Both the position numbers and the translations under genes were made by a program. From assembly GCA_022497145.1 (NCBI GenBank), contig MU385935.1, forward strand, positions 1 to 64,000: 64,000 nucleotides of DNA, given 5' to 3'. Origin of the DNA: Rostrohypoxylon terebratum. Taxonomy: Eukaryota > Ascomycota > Sordariomycetes > Xylariales > Hypoxylaceae. This document shows, piece by piece, positions 37,012 to 48,570 of this stretch; the first letter of the stretch is position 1; each line of letters opens with the position of its first letter. The notes beneath the pieces are model-generated. The model did no database searches and was not told where the DNA came from. It saw nothing but the letters and a program-made list of their open reading frames with translations.

Positions 37012-37420
37012 ATGAGTGGAAGCGGCGGCTACTACAAGTATCGGTGCAAGTACTTCTATACCCATAACTGTCCGAATTGGGTTTATGTGAACAACTCTCC
37101 TTGCGCAAACTGTTGTGTAAGCTACCTGATCAAGAAGATAAGCATCTCACAGCAGACTGTAAGAAAGAGCTAATGCTTTAGCATAGGCAGAAGGGCGCGA
37201 CGTTGACGGTGGAGCTCCCGATATGCCACCGTCGAGGTTCTCACACGATATTTGTGTCCCGCGAGTCGAGGGCGGCGTTGTTCATTACACCTTGATGGAA
37301 ATCGTGAATACGGACGAGTCAGGAAACCAGTGGGCGCTGAGGTACAAGGTAAACCAAACTCAGGTTCCCGCTGTTACCAGTGCTACTCCTGGGCCGCCAG
37401 TTCCGGCTACTAGTTATTGA
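37012..37420 (+). CDS. Small Cys-rich protein of unknown function
   Basis: Two exons, 37012-37116 and 37187-37420, encode 112 aa; the intron is 70 nt and phase 0 (GTAAGC...CATAG). The start is in a good context (tcaccATGAG). The N-terminal part has a compact pattern of Cys, Trp and Tyr: RCKYFYTHNCPNWVYVNN, then SPCANCC, giving C-x7-C-x10-C-x2-CC. It continues into AEGRDVDGGAP and a C-terminal part including HYTLMEIVNTDESGNQWAL. There is no signal peptide or membrane segment, so it is probably intracellular. The CX2CC cluster with upstream Cys could bind zinc. I believe similar short proteins occur in other Pezizomycotina but cannot name a family. A nearby alternative acceptor (CTTTAG, 5 nt upstream) gives a different frame that stops after about 38 codons. 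It is the only supported gene in a 13.7-kb gene-poor stretch. Confidence 0.65.
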
Positions 37421-40400
37421 AAACGATGAAAACTCGCGGCCAATTATGGCATAAACGGCCATCGAACATTACCGACTCAATCATACACATACAATTTCAT
37501 CTAGTTTCCAGGGGTCATAAGTTAGCAGATTTAGGCATTGGGGGATCTGAAAGGCAAGCCGCATTGTGGGGCGCGGAACCCAATCTTGGGAGTTACTCAG
37601 GTTGTAATTATGGACTGACGATCGTATGGCGGAAACGGCGGCGTTTTCTTCAAAAATTTCCACTTACAATCATTAGCGTGGCTGGGCAGATTGATCACTA
37701 TTGTAGACTGGCGATGGACATAATACCTTCTATTAATTCGACATCACATCAATCCTTGCTATAATTCGGAAATACGCACGCTACGCTCTAATAATAGGAC
37801 CTTAGAGTCTGAGACCGACATATCTATGTCTTGAAGTTTTCAACACTAGTGCTTCTACAGCCAATGATAAAATGACACTTTACAAAAATTCATACCGCAA
37901 ACTAAACGCCTGGGCACATAAGAGAAGGCATTTATCACTTCATCTTCATATATTCAACGCTTAATCTAGTAATGTCTTAGTCAAAATCCGATAAGTCGAG
38001 AGCCTCAAGCTTACACGAAAGCTTGCACGAAAAATCTCTACAGTGGACCACAAAGAGGATATTTGACGTGGAAAGATACGCGAGGTCGAAGTGGTGGCAT
38101 AACACCAACTAATGAGGAGATGGAGTAGCGTCGCAACACAGATCTCGAGGTCCTTGATTGGGCCTATTGCATGAGTTATCGCGTTAACTGCTAGCCTCGT
38201 GATGGCCGGCCTACCTCTATCTTAAGCGCCCTGCAAGCAGAATGCGGATGGCAGGATCTGTTTCTAGAATGTGATAGGGTTTTTTCAAGTTACGATAGCT
38301 AGCAGAGACATTCTGTCAACTATCATGATCTGATCGGTGCTCTTGTTGGAGAAGGGTTGATGTAACAATAGTCGTGATCGTGTTAAACTTTTACGATGCA
38401 TGGCAACTTTTCGAATCCCCCTATTTGAGACTATCATGGTCGAGAATATGGGAATAGCCCGCGAGGCTAAACGATTGCGTTAAGACTCGTACGACGCGGG
38501 ATTGCGATGTTCGATTTACGTTGCAAGAATGCTACAACAGTCAGAACCGTGCCTCAAACTGTGCCCCAGGATGCCCAAGCCGTCCAAGCATTCGGAACCT
38601 CTCGGCTTCGAAACCAAGAGCCAAACTCATAGCAAACTCATAGTATTGGATACCATATTTCTCTTGAGCCTTCTTCAACGTACAGATTATTAATATTCCT
38701 GCACCTTACATAGGTAGATACTCTGTACCTAAGAAAGAGTTTTAACGAAGCCATACAGGAGTAAGTAGAGAGACGGAGAGTTTAAAAAAAAGGGATAAAA
38801 AGACAAGCATTCCAACGTCCGACGACAGAACTGAATTAGCTGGATTAGGGGACCTAGAAACGTAACCTTAATGTGCTTCTGCCAAGGAAATAATACTACT
38901 ACTACTAGGTAGGTATTGTTCATATCTACTACCGAGTAGGTAGGCTGCTAGGTGGGTAGCAACGATGTACTGTACTTACAATACCTAACAACCCTAACTT
39001 AAAACCATTGAACCAGTCGGTCTATTATATGGGTATATGGGAAGGGGGTGGTTGGGAAGTCGGGAACGCTAGGACGCACCTGCCCGTAGCCGCTACATTA
39101 TTAGAAGCATTAAGGGTGGGGGCCTTCCCGGTATGGGGTATTAAAGGCCCTGTCCGGCCACGTGCTTTATTCTTGGACTTGTTTTCCCGGACCGCAGAAC
39201 TCCACTTCTCATATGTCCTTGCCCAGGTATTTTCAACGGCGACTCGTTAGCGCTTTCTATTTCTTTTTTATTATTATCTTCTCTTCCTTTATCTTCTTTT
39301 TCCTTTTTTTTTTATACAACCGCGAATAGCTTCAACTTTAAGCCTGGAATGGCTAGAATGTTTAACTTGACGGACACCATCGAAAGCAACGTAAGCATTG
39401 ATTGATCATACGCAAATGCAACGCTAAACATGTTAAACATGTTACCTACGATTACAGCTGCCGACATACCTGGTATATTCCTGATATATTCCCGACTCCG
39501 CGGTGCCTACCACTGCAGGAAATATCTGACAGCTGCAAATCTCGTACGACCCACCTCCGATTTACCAATGTATCCAATGTATTATATGCCGTGCTACGAC
39601 CCGATATGTTCGCCGTTGCTTTTGATGTGTCTATCGGATGTAATGTGCGCTCATCTTACAGGCACCCAGGGACTCCAGACCACCCCGCCAGCCCGCTGAT
39701 GCCCCCCTGCCATGCGCGTCAATCGTTCGGTGATCTGCACTAAGCTGAAATTTCAAAAGAAATACGAAAATACATCCATGGATAGTCTTCCCAGCACCCA
39801 GCACCCAGCACCCAGGTACCTCCTAACATCATAAATGATACTAATACATACCTCTAGCTATCTAGGTACCTAACATGCCTTCCTACGGGCTAGGTAAACG
39901 TTCTAGATTTCCTACCGGCCCGAGAGAGGCCTAGCCGTTTCTCCAAGTCCTCGTTTCTTATCTCCAACTACGGAATTCGGTGTTCTTCGGTAAATACCTA
40001 GATACTTTACCACTTCGACATTGGATAGGTAGATTCTAGCGTGAGTGAAACGTCAGCTTACCTACCTACTTAGGGTCTAGGCACTGCGTAGTCGTTTATT
40101 TCCTTTTGCCGTAAGCTGGCAGGGTACTGGTTCATGCCTAAGCCGCGACGTACCCAGTAGGGCTGAAACGTTGACATCGAGCTCTTTGAATGAAGAAGTC
40201 ATCAACAACGAAGACTTAGAACAGGATCGGATATCGTCGAAAAAGACCACTATTCATTTTATTGTGCCAATGAGGATAAGGTATTACTTAGCTCGTTGTC
40301 CATCTATCAGTCCCGACACGTAGCCGACTCGAAGGGATAGATTTTGCTATTCTCCATACACTAAAACCTTTCACCCGACCCTTCTCCGGGTCGAAACTCT

Positions 40401-43400
40401 TTCCGGCTAACATTAGAAGCTTGCCGAGGTCCTGCAACATGTGGCGATGTGACGAGAAATACAGTGCCTCAAATGAAACTTATGCATCGGAGCCCGTATT
40501 CAGTAATATGCGTAACTGGGAGGTATGTTTCCCTAACTACCTACCTATCTATGAGATAACTTATGCGATACACTATATTCTGTCGTATCAGGATCAGTAT
40601 TCACGGTCTAGAATACTCCAATAAGCCTAATATATCTACTACTTATGAGGCAAGGGCAATACAGAGGTCGCCACCAAAAGTTTTTTCCATAGGACGCTCA
40701 TGCCAAGATTTGGCACCCAGGCTGCCAGCTGCAGAGTCATGCATTTACAGGTGCTTCCCAGCTGACGAAAATCTTAAAATAGATACTGTTTTTAATCAGC
40801 TGTGCTTCTTCGAAAAATACTTTTCCCTATTTATAATCTATATCAAAGTATAGAGAATCGATTCCATGATATTTCTAAGAAGGTTTTAGTAAAAAAGGTC
40901 TATTGATTGTTGTGAAAGCTGATCTCAAAGTAGGGCTTCAATCAAGTTGAAAGGATGACTTTACTTGACAGCCGACAAAGCTCCCCGGCAGCTGCTGCCG
41001 AGTCTTGGCACGAGCGTCATATGGAAAAAACTTTTGATGGCATCCTCTGTACACTTGTCCCAATCTGTTTCACGCACCATTCAGAAAGGTGGTGTCATTG
41101 TTCCATTCTCTATTCAGACTTGAGGTGCAAGACTCGTATGATCGATTCGGATGAGTTGCCAAGCCTTTCTACGCCTTATTCGTCCGTCCTCCCCAAAATT
41201 GGGCCAAGATTGGCGGCCGTAGCTTCTGAAAATCACATAGGCACTTAGTAGAGATCTACCGAAATAGGTGTCATGTAAGGGAATGGGCGTCACGAGGCAC
41301 TCATCCACGCTCTCGGTTAAGTGAGCCATACTTACAGCATACGTTTCATCACTAAAAGAACTGCGCTGGCATCCTTACCTCGTTGGTCGCAGCTCTCCGC
41401 GATGAGCTTAGGCGATAGGAAGCATATAGCCATGGGAACCAATCATATGAGGTTTGAATAACCTATTTCGTGTTCTTTTTAATAGATGTTAAAAAAAACT
41501 GAGCCATATTGGCACCTAATAAGTGTGTAGGTCCATTCCTACCGACCATATTTCCTTTGGGAGGCGCCATACACCACCCGGATGTATGGCTACATCTACA
41601 TAACTAGTAAACCACCACAGTACTTACTACTTACTACTTGAATCCCATTCGATTTCATTTAAACTCTTTACCAAAGCTAGTAGAGACATAAGTAGCGCCA
41701 GATGGCCAACTGCCTACTAAATACCCTCAAATCTGGAGTTGGAACGTCCAGCGATATCATCATGGTATTCCATAGCGAATAAGCTACCGGTATTAAGCCG
41801 CAGAGCAATTGTTGAACTAAAGACCTCGCAACCATGATCTACATGTGTGAGTAACATATCCGTCACTACGGCCGTGATGCGCTATCCCCAAATTTGCCTT
41901 GGGGTCATACTACCATAGTGTGATCATCTTCGGGATTTTAGCAAACTCATCTCTAGAGGGCCGAGTTAAGGGGGTATGACGAATTATAGGTTCTAATGAC
42001 CGGCGATTTAGTTCCTCTCTAGACTAATATCTGCCCAGGCAGCCAGACCATGAGGGACGACTGCACAACAATGCTCATACGAAATATCCACATTACATCC
42101 TTGTATAAGATATATACTATCAACAGATTATGAATTTTATACTATGTACTTGAATAAATCCAATGAAATTCACATTGAAACTTTGATTGACGCCATGTTG
42201 AATGTGAAACATTACTGTCCTCGCGGATATGTACCTACACAATGTAAGTTGGAGAGTACAGCTGCGCGGTGTTCTAGGTATACTGCTGAGGACTACCTAA
42301 GCGACATAAATCAACCAATTAAACAGTTACGCGATGTATACAGTGCCTCGAACTTCGAATTCAAGGAGTTCTATTTGCTGAAGGAACTGTGTGGCGACCC
42401 TCAAGATGGTACTCGTGTAATCCCATGTAACGGTAGAAAATTCTGCAACTGATTTTGCTTTTGATTCCTGCAATCCCCTGGTAGAAATTCTCAGTCCTTC
42501 ATACCTACCCATGGCCCTCAACTCGTCTAGGCAAACGTGAATACACATTTACTATCGGTCATTTCTATGCAAACTCTGCCAGACCGCTGGTTGGAAACTG
42601 GGCAGGTACGTAGGTTTCTAGTCACTATGCGCTCATGTAGGTAGGTATTTGCTTTGGACGGTTTCATCACATGATGCCCAAAGTCCCGAGAGGTTGGCTC
42701 CGCAAAGATCGACACGCATATGATGTCCGAATTAATCATTAATGTAACTATATAATATGATCAGGGAACTGAGTCGCTAATGAAAACAGTATTCAAGGTT
42801 GGTATGAGTCTTTTTAGAGGCACAATAGATAATTTTTAAATTCCATGAAAAAAAAGGAAATACCATGGAAGATCGGTAGATGAGAACGAGCACCTACCTA
42901 AGATAGTAGGTAATAGATATTCCCCGCTAAGTAGGTGAGAGGTATGTTACCATGAACGCCAAAAGAACTTATGAGAAAGAGGCTTGATCCATCTGAAATC
43001 TCACTCGTTGGGTAGTGAGTGAAGACTGTAAGTACCTATCATAAAATATAGATATGTAGGTTAGTCACCAAGAGCAGGTAGCATCCATATCTTGTAGATG
43101 TAAAGGGGCAATATATTGAACTCGTGCGTTGGAATTATCAGGCATTATTATCGAACCGGGCTTCGTGGCTTTATCCTCCCTTCTAAATCAAAACTCCATT
43201 AATTATTTTTCTAAGTTGCTTCTATTTGGAAACAGAAAGGTTCCTTGATCGATGAATTGTCCATCACGAGAAAATACAGGAAAGGTGCCTAGTATTTAAA
43301 CCTGACGCGTATCCATTGGCGAATAGCTTGATGAAACAAACCATCCAACCAATTGATCTATCCCCGAACCCCATATCTACTCAGTACCTATATCCTGCCG

Positions 43401-44242
43401 AAAGATGACTATACGACACGCGCGATCCTCTATCTCGACTACTTTCGTTGCCGACATTAGACTACCATCCGATCGGTTGAGCAGATTCCTGGCGCGTAAC
43501 GAGTTGATATAGGGCCTCGTGTAACGGAGGATAATAATCAAGAGACAGGTGATGTCTTTGAGGTCACCGTTGTCTACTATTAGTAATAGAGGCAATGCCA
43601 TTGTTATCGCTAGTATGAGCTCGGTACCATAAAATCCATCAATTTCGAAAGAAAACGAAGATATAACTAAGACGCTTATTTCGAGGTCGTATAGAAATAC
43701 CATCGACATAAGCGATCGTTCCACGCCTGGTCCCCCTTACCGACGTATAGCGCTTCAGGGCCGTCACAGCATCCATGGATATTGTTAGCCCCTTTATACA
43801 CCGGCCCAGCTCAAGCAGAGTATAAGTACCTAAAATACCCCTACATATTGGAAGAATAATTGTCTATATCTAAGAGCGTATCACGAATCTAGCTTCAATA
43901 TTTGACGACTTCCATTTCGAATAATGGCGAACCCAGCGAGACCAATGAGCCAAACATCCGAGCCATGACTTTAATTGTCGCGAACACGTCTTCAAATACC
44001 TGATAACCGGGCAACAAACACACGATATGAAGATAGGGAGGGGAGTCTGGATAATAGAATTTAAGTATGAAACTTAGGTTCTATCGATTTAGTTTTCTCG
44101 TAGGCTCAAGAGACGGATCTTTTAGACATACCACCAAACAAACAAACTTCGGTTAAAGGAACAACGGTATTGATCTATGTGATCAAGTCATGAGCTATCG
44201 TAACCGTGATCATGGTTTATCTCGTTATTATACACTAGGATA
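37421..44242. other. Long gene-poor region
   Basis: About 6.8 kb without a supported gene. It contains a pyrimidine-rich tract (about 39249-39315) followed by an ATG and a GTAAGC donor (39349-39391), an AGCACCC microsatellite (39790-39816) and dispersed AGGT/ACCT-type motifs (38906, 40059, 42637). ORFs of 100-115 codons at 42144-42452 (+) and 43377-43724 (-) lack recognisable features. Confidence 0.5.
39790..39816. repeat. 7-bp microsatellite (AGCACCC)
   Basis: Three perfect copies plus partial flanking copies of the AGCACCC unit. Confidence 0.85.
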
Positions 44243-45954
44243 TCACAGGGACAAGTAAATCGCTACCACCACCGACAACCAACTCCAACTCCAATCCCAA
44301 CGAACAAGGGATCCAGCATTCCCGAACCCCCGACCCTGATACCCGTATGTCACGTTCTGAACGACTGCTGGATTGTAGCAATTCCCGCCAACGATATCCA
44401 CCCCCCTCAAATCATCGGGCGTTATAAAGAACATGTACTGCTTCTGATCTATGTCCTTGAAGCCTTTCGTGTTATACGGGAACAGGTCCGAGCTGTCGGT
44501 GGCGGTCGTGTTGCGTAGGAAGATGCATTGAACTTGGCCTGGGTAGTCTTTCGCCATCTGCGGGTAATCGCTCATGACATCCGAGTTGGACGTATCGGCT
44601 ATAAGGATAAATTTCCGTCGCGGGAATGTCTGGAATATCTTGTCTAGCAGCGCTTTGCGGATTGACAGTGTCGCTGATACGTCTGAGAAATTGAGAGGTC
44701 GCGTATCGAATGAGCCTAAGGGGTAAGTCTTGAAGATGAAGCTTTGGTGACTTTGAGTTAGTCTTTTTGCACGATATCAACTATCATTGGGGCCCGGCAG
44801 GTGAAAACTTACTCCATGTAGTTTCTCGTCACCTGCTCCGGTGTCGTAGTGAGGTAGTGAAAATGGAAGTTCGGGATCGTAGCGGACCAATTGGCGTAGA
44901 TTTCCGGCATATTCATCCACGGCGTGAAAGCTCGGGCAAAGGAGTTTAGAAGACCCTCTTTTGGATCATAGATCTTGGTGACACGGAGAATATCGTCGAT
45001 ATCGGAGATAATGGTGAAGCCTTCTGGTGGGACTAGGTAAGCTGTCGCGTTTCCCATGTTCGACCCATTCGTATACATGTTGAGAGCCTGGATGGACGAA
45101 GTAGCGTTTCCGGCCATCAAGTGACTGCCGTTGCGGCCTGTCGTGTTCTGAAGGAGAATAAATGCGTCGAAGTCGCCTTCGTCGGTCGTAGGGTATGGCA
45201 GATCGAGGGTCTGAGCACCACCTTGCTATAAGTTGATCATGTTTAGCTGAAGGTACATTATCATGTTCACATCATGAGTGTTAACTCACGGCATTAATTA
45301 CACCACCACTTGCATCAGGACGGACGTCAACGTCGTTCTCGAAGTTCATAGTGACATTCACATCCCTCTGCTGAACGACGAAGATCTCGGCCGTCATATT
45401 CCTCGCCTGCGTTTGCTCCGGTAACGTCAAATCCTTGATATCCGTGCCAATTAGGAATACGTTGGCCAAGTCATTCAACCTCGACTCCGAGATGTTAGGC
45501 TGCTTGTACACATTGCCATGGATCCTCACGTTCCATCCTTGCTCCGTCCAATTGGCATAAGCTCTAGTTTTCTCCACACATTAGCACTATCTCCAGGTAT
45601 ATAGACGGATTATAAGCCAAAGTAATGTATTTCTTACGGAAGATTCAGAACCTGGGTGGGCGTAGCGGCAAGATCCGAGCTGTGTATCCCCAGAGAGCTT
45701 TCTACAGCCGAGCCACTAGGAAAGTCTTGAAAGAATTGGGGTACACCTGATGCTACGTAGCTAGAAACATCGCTTCCCAAACTAGTAATGAGGCTGTGGA
45801 CATAACTGGCTGCGTCAAAATCGCGCTTTACTATTCGGTTTTGAGGGTCAGGAGCTGGTGTGATCATAGGATGACTGGGTAAAGCTGTGACGGTGCTAGC
45901 TAGGAGTAGCGGTAAAAGCCATGCTCCAGCTGGCCGACTATGCGTCCGGTCCAT
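44243..45954 (-). CDS. Secreted APP1-domain (DUF2183) protein, probably GPI-anchored
   Basis: Four exons (complement): 45638-45954, 45290-45563, 44813-45225 and 44243-44741; 500 aa. A hydrophobic signal peptide (WLLPLLLASTVTA) is followed by a basic PQNRIVKRD segment, a possible Kex2 site. Exon 2 opens the APP1 beta domain (PAYANWTEQGWNVRIHGNVY). Exon 3 carries the catalytic-type motif in FTIISDIDDILRVTKI (Asp at about 272 and 274). Exon 4 gives KFILIADTSNSDVMSDYPQM. The C-terminus is a short hydrophobic stretch (WLSVVVAIYLSL) after small residues, typical of a GPI signal. APP1-type enzymes are Mg-dependent phosphatidate phosphatases with a DxDxT motif; here the Thr position is Ile, so activity is uncertain. 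Many N-glycosylation sequons (NATS, NGSN, NVTM, NFSD) support secretion. One acceptor ends in AAAG. Confidence 0.87.
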
Positions 45955-47047
45955 TATTAGGTACTATGTATATTGGTTTAGACAAATGAATGTGTTGTAG
46001 AATGATCGTAGGGCTGGTTAGTTTCACTGGTCGTACGAAACTCGGAAGCGCATCAGCGCATCATAGGTATGCACGAGAGGGTTGCTTGAATGAATAAAAA
46101 TATTTGAATTCTAAGGTACCTACAGATCTTGTTTTTATTCAAGAAATTTCCAATTCCACATACTAGAAAATGGATGACATGCGTGGCACCAGCAGGATTC
46201 TGCCCTTGGATGTTGTTGGCAAATTGGCAAGTCCTTTGTTCCCGGTGGCTTGGCTATGACATCACCAAATCGCGATGGTTGCGATGGTTCCTTGCATGGG
46301 TGATGCGGGAATGGGAATTTTAGCCTGGAAATCGGAATTTCCCCATTGAATAAGGTTATGTAAGCAAGCAGCCGGCGCCGAGTGTTTCATCTCCGGGCCG
46401 TTAGTCTTGGTAGAGAACATCGGAATGGAAGGTTCGAAGAAGCTTTGAAACTTGTATGCTTTTTTAGACTGCCTCAAGTCGGTATAAATTACCGGAAGGA
46501 GCTATACAGTAGCCGTCTGCCTATTGTTTGATAGTCATTAGCAATTATGTATGGATAAACTTCTGTCGTTTCATATAATCAAAATTAGACGGCGCCACAA
46601 TAGCAAGATGCATGAAACAATGGGGTTGAAGTTTGAATGCAACGGCATTCAAGTACCGAGGCAGGATGGAGAAGTAATTGTTAAGCCGAGAGCCACGCAT
46701 ACGTCCATGTATCTATTCCGAATGCTAAGCCCGTCCGGAGATATCACTACCGACTCTCCCACGTCATCCAGGAGTCCTCAAGCGATGGGGAGTAGATATC
46801 ACGAACCGGCCGCAATATACCTATATATATCTCAATCATCTTCACCACAATATGAAAACTCGTTCCGATTGGCGATTGCTGAATCGCGTCCTCATTATAT
46901 GATCAAGATCTGAGATAGCAGTTTTGGCGCGCGTAGGCGGTCTTCGTAAGTCTCAATCAAGCAACGAAACAATCTAAAGAGAACCAGTTTGGAGGTCCTG
47001 TATTGTCCGATAACCTTTGCCGGTCTTCACCCGGGAACTGGTTGGTA
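45955..47047. other. Intergenic between APP1-domain gene and gim3
   Basis: About 1.1 kb. It should hold the promoter of the APP1-domain gene and the 3' end of gim3. A 120-codon plus-strand ORF at 46551-46913 has no recognisable features and was not called. Confidence 0.55.
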
Positions 47048-47727
47048 TCATGTTTCAAGGTTGATACTGCGTCCGAACCGCGCGTAGAGCTCGACTTTCA
47101 ACTCCGTCATCTCGTCTTTCACTGTAACCAGCTTCTCTTCCAGTCCAGAAACCTCTTCCTCCGTTCGTGATGTTGACGCGGCTAGTAGTTCTTGCGCCTG
47201 TAGTAATGGTATGTGGAAGAATGCGTCACCGATCTTATACCTATATATCGAGTTGCTTATTAGTCACTGCTTAACCCCTGCTATCATTGCCAGGGTTTGT
47301 CTAACTGTCCTCGTGCTCGTGTTATAAGACGTCGGAGAGCGTATACGCGTATTCTGTAGGGAACCGGGTGGGAGTTCTTACGGTACTTTATCGTCTTCGT
47401 CGGCAAGCTCGAGCTCCATCGTTATATCGTCGAGTTCTTCCTTCTCTTTCTGTATGACAGGGACCCGTTAGCAACCGTGGTTGTCTTGCTCATGACTGAG
47501 ACCTTATTTTCGTACATTCTTGGCCTTTAGTTCTTCTTCTAGACCCAATTCTCTTTGATGTAAGCGACTGAATTTATTGATCTTGTCTTGGTCTTCGCGA
47601 CGGACCTCGACCTCCTCACCGGCCGCTTCATCTTCCTTGGTAAGCTAGCAGGTATTAGTTTGGTGATCAGCTTTATTACAAATGGGAAGTCGGGTATTAG
47701 CTATTTGCTCACCATACGGCGATTCAT
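47048..47727 (-). CDS. gim3: Prefoldin subunit 4 (Gim3)
   Basis: Four exons (complement): 47713-47727, 47516-47644, 47382-47449 and 47048-47240; 134 aa. Prefoldin is a cytosolic hexameric co-chaperone that passes unfolded actin and tubulin to CCT. Subunit 4 is a beta-type subunit with two coiled-coil helices joined by hairpins. The first helix is VEVRREDQDKINKFSRLHQR with the following ELGLEEELKAKNKEKEEL. The hairpin shows VPYKIGDAFFHIPL, and the second helix ends in the family hallmark LYARFGRSINLE. The first coding exon is only five codons (MNRRM). The acceptor CTAG|CTTACC gives LTKEDEAAGEE, matching family N-termini better than the alternative 9 nt downstream. Introns are 68, 66 and 141 nt. 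The gene is divergent from PRMT5, with 843 nt between start codons. Confidence 0.93.
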
Positions 47728-48570
47728 TTTGCTAGATGTAAAGATCTCTTCTCTGACTAGTTTATTTATTGTAGGATGAAGCTTTCATAAGCTATCAAGG
47801 AGCTTTGAAGGTGGGGTGACCACGGCCTTGAGCTCCAGCCTCCAGGAGCTAAAGAGATAAGCAGTATGATAGAGGGCTGAGTCACATGACTGATAAGACA
47901 CCTAACCCAGCACCAGATGGAATTTTTAATATACCGGGTACTATAATATGCGAATATACCATTTCGAACCTCCAGTATTCCTTCTTGACAAAATAACCAA
48001 ATCTGTGAATCTATAAATGAACTTAAGCTTAAACTTAACCTTGAACATTGAAATTCACCCCACGCATGTAGTGCCTTATGTATTATTCATTGAAGGTTCT
48101 CTACCGAGTAACATTTAACATTTTTGGATATAATCTGAAGTACCCAACCTGGTAAAAATTAGGCAGGCACGCTATTGTGTACCGGTAGCAACACCATTTC
48201 GACCAATGAATGCCTTAGGCGTTTGCAACATTGGTCACTGGTTTTTCTTCGTACCTGTTTGTACCTTTTGATACCTCAATCATACCACACAACAAATAAT
48301 TATATAATGAGCATCCTTATGTAAAAGATGCTCGTTCGTCTAAGCTGAACTCAGCCTGATTCTGAAATTTTGTATTTCATGTGACGATGGGCACCTAACC
48401 TTCAGTCAAAGATTTTACCATCAACTCTTTATCCTTACTAGTGACGAAACACTAGAAGGGTACTTTCTCCTCATACTGGATAACTTTGATGCATAGTGAT
48501 CTACAAACGCCTAGCCCAGAATCAAAAACAAAATCGTTGACGATTTAGACGATTTATCAGTCACCTTAAG
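47728..48570. other. Divergent promoter region, gim3 / PRMT5
   Basis: This 843-nt AT-rich spacer separates two divergent start codons, so both promoters must lie here. No specific element was recognised. Confidence 0.6.

Noticed and set aside
42144..42452. 102-codon plus-strand ORF with six Cys
   Set aside because: It looked like a small secreted protein, but it has no signal peptide, no good upstream exon and a poor start context.
43377..43724. 115-codon minus-strand ORF with hydrophobic stretches
   Set aside because: No family resemblance; hydrophobicity arises easily from T-rich codons in AT-rich DNA.
46551..46913. 120-codon plus-strand ORF between the APP1-domain gene and gim3
   Set aside because: Composition is mixed, no motif is recognised and no splice partner exists.
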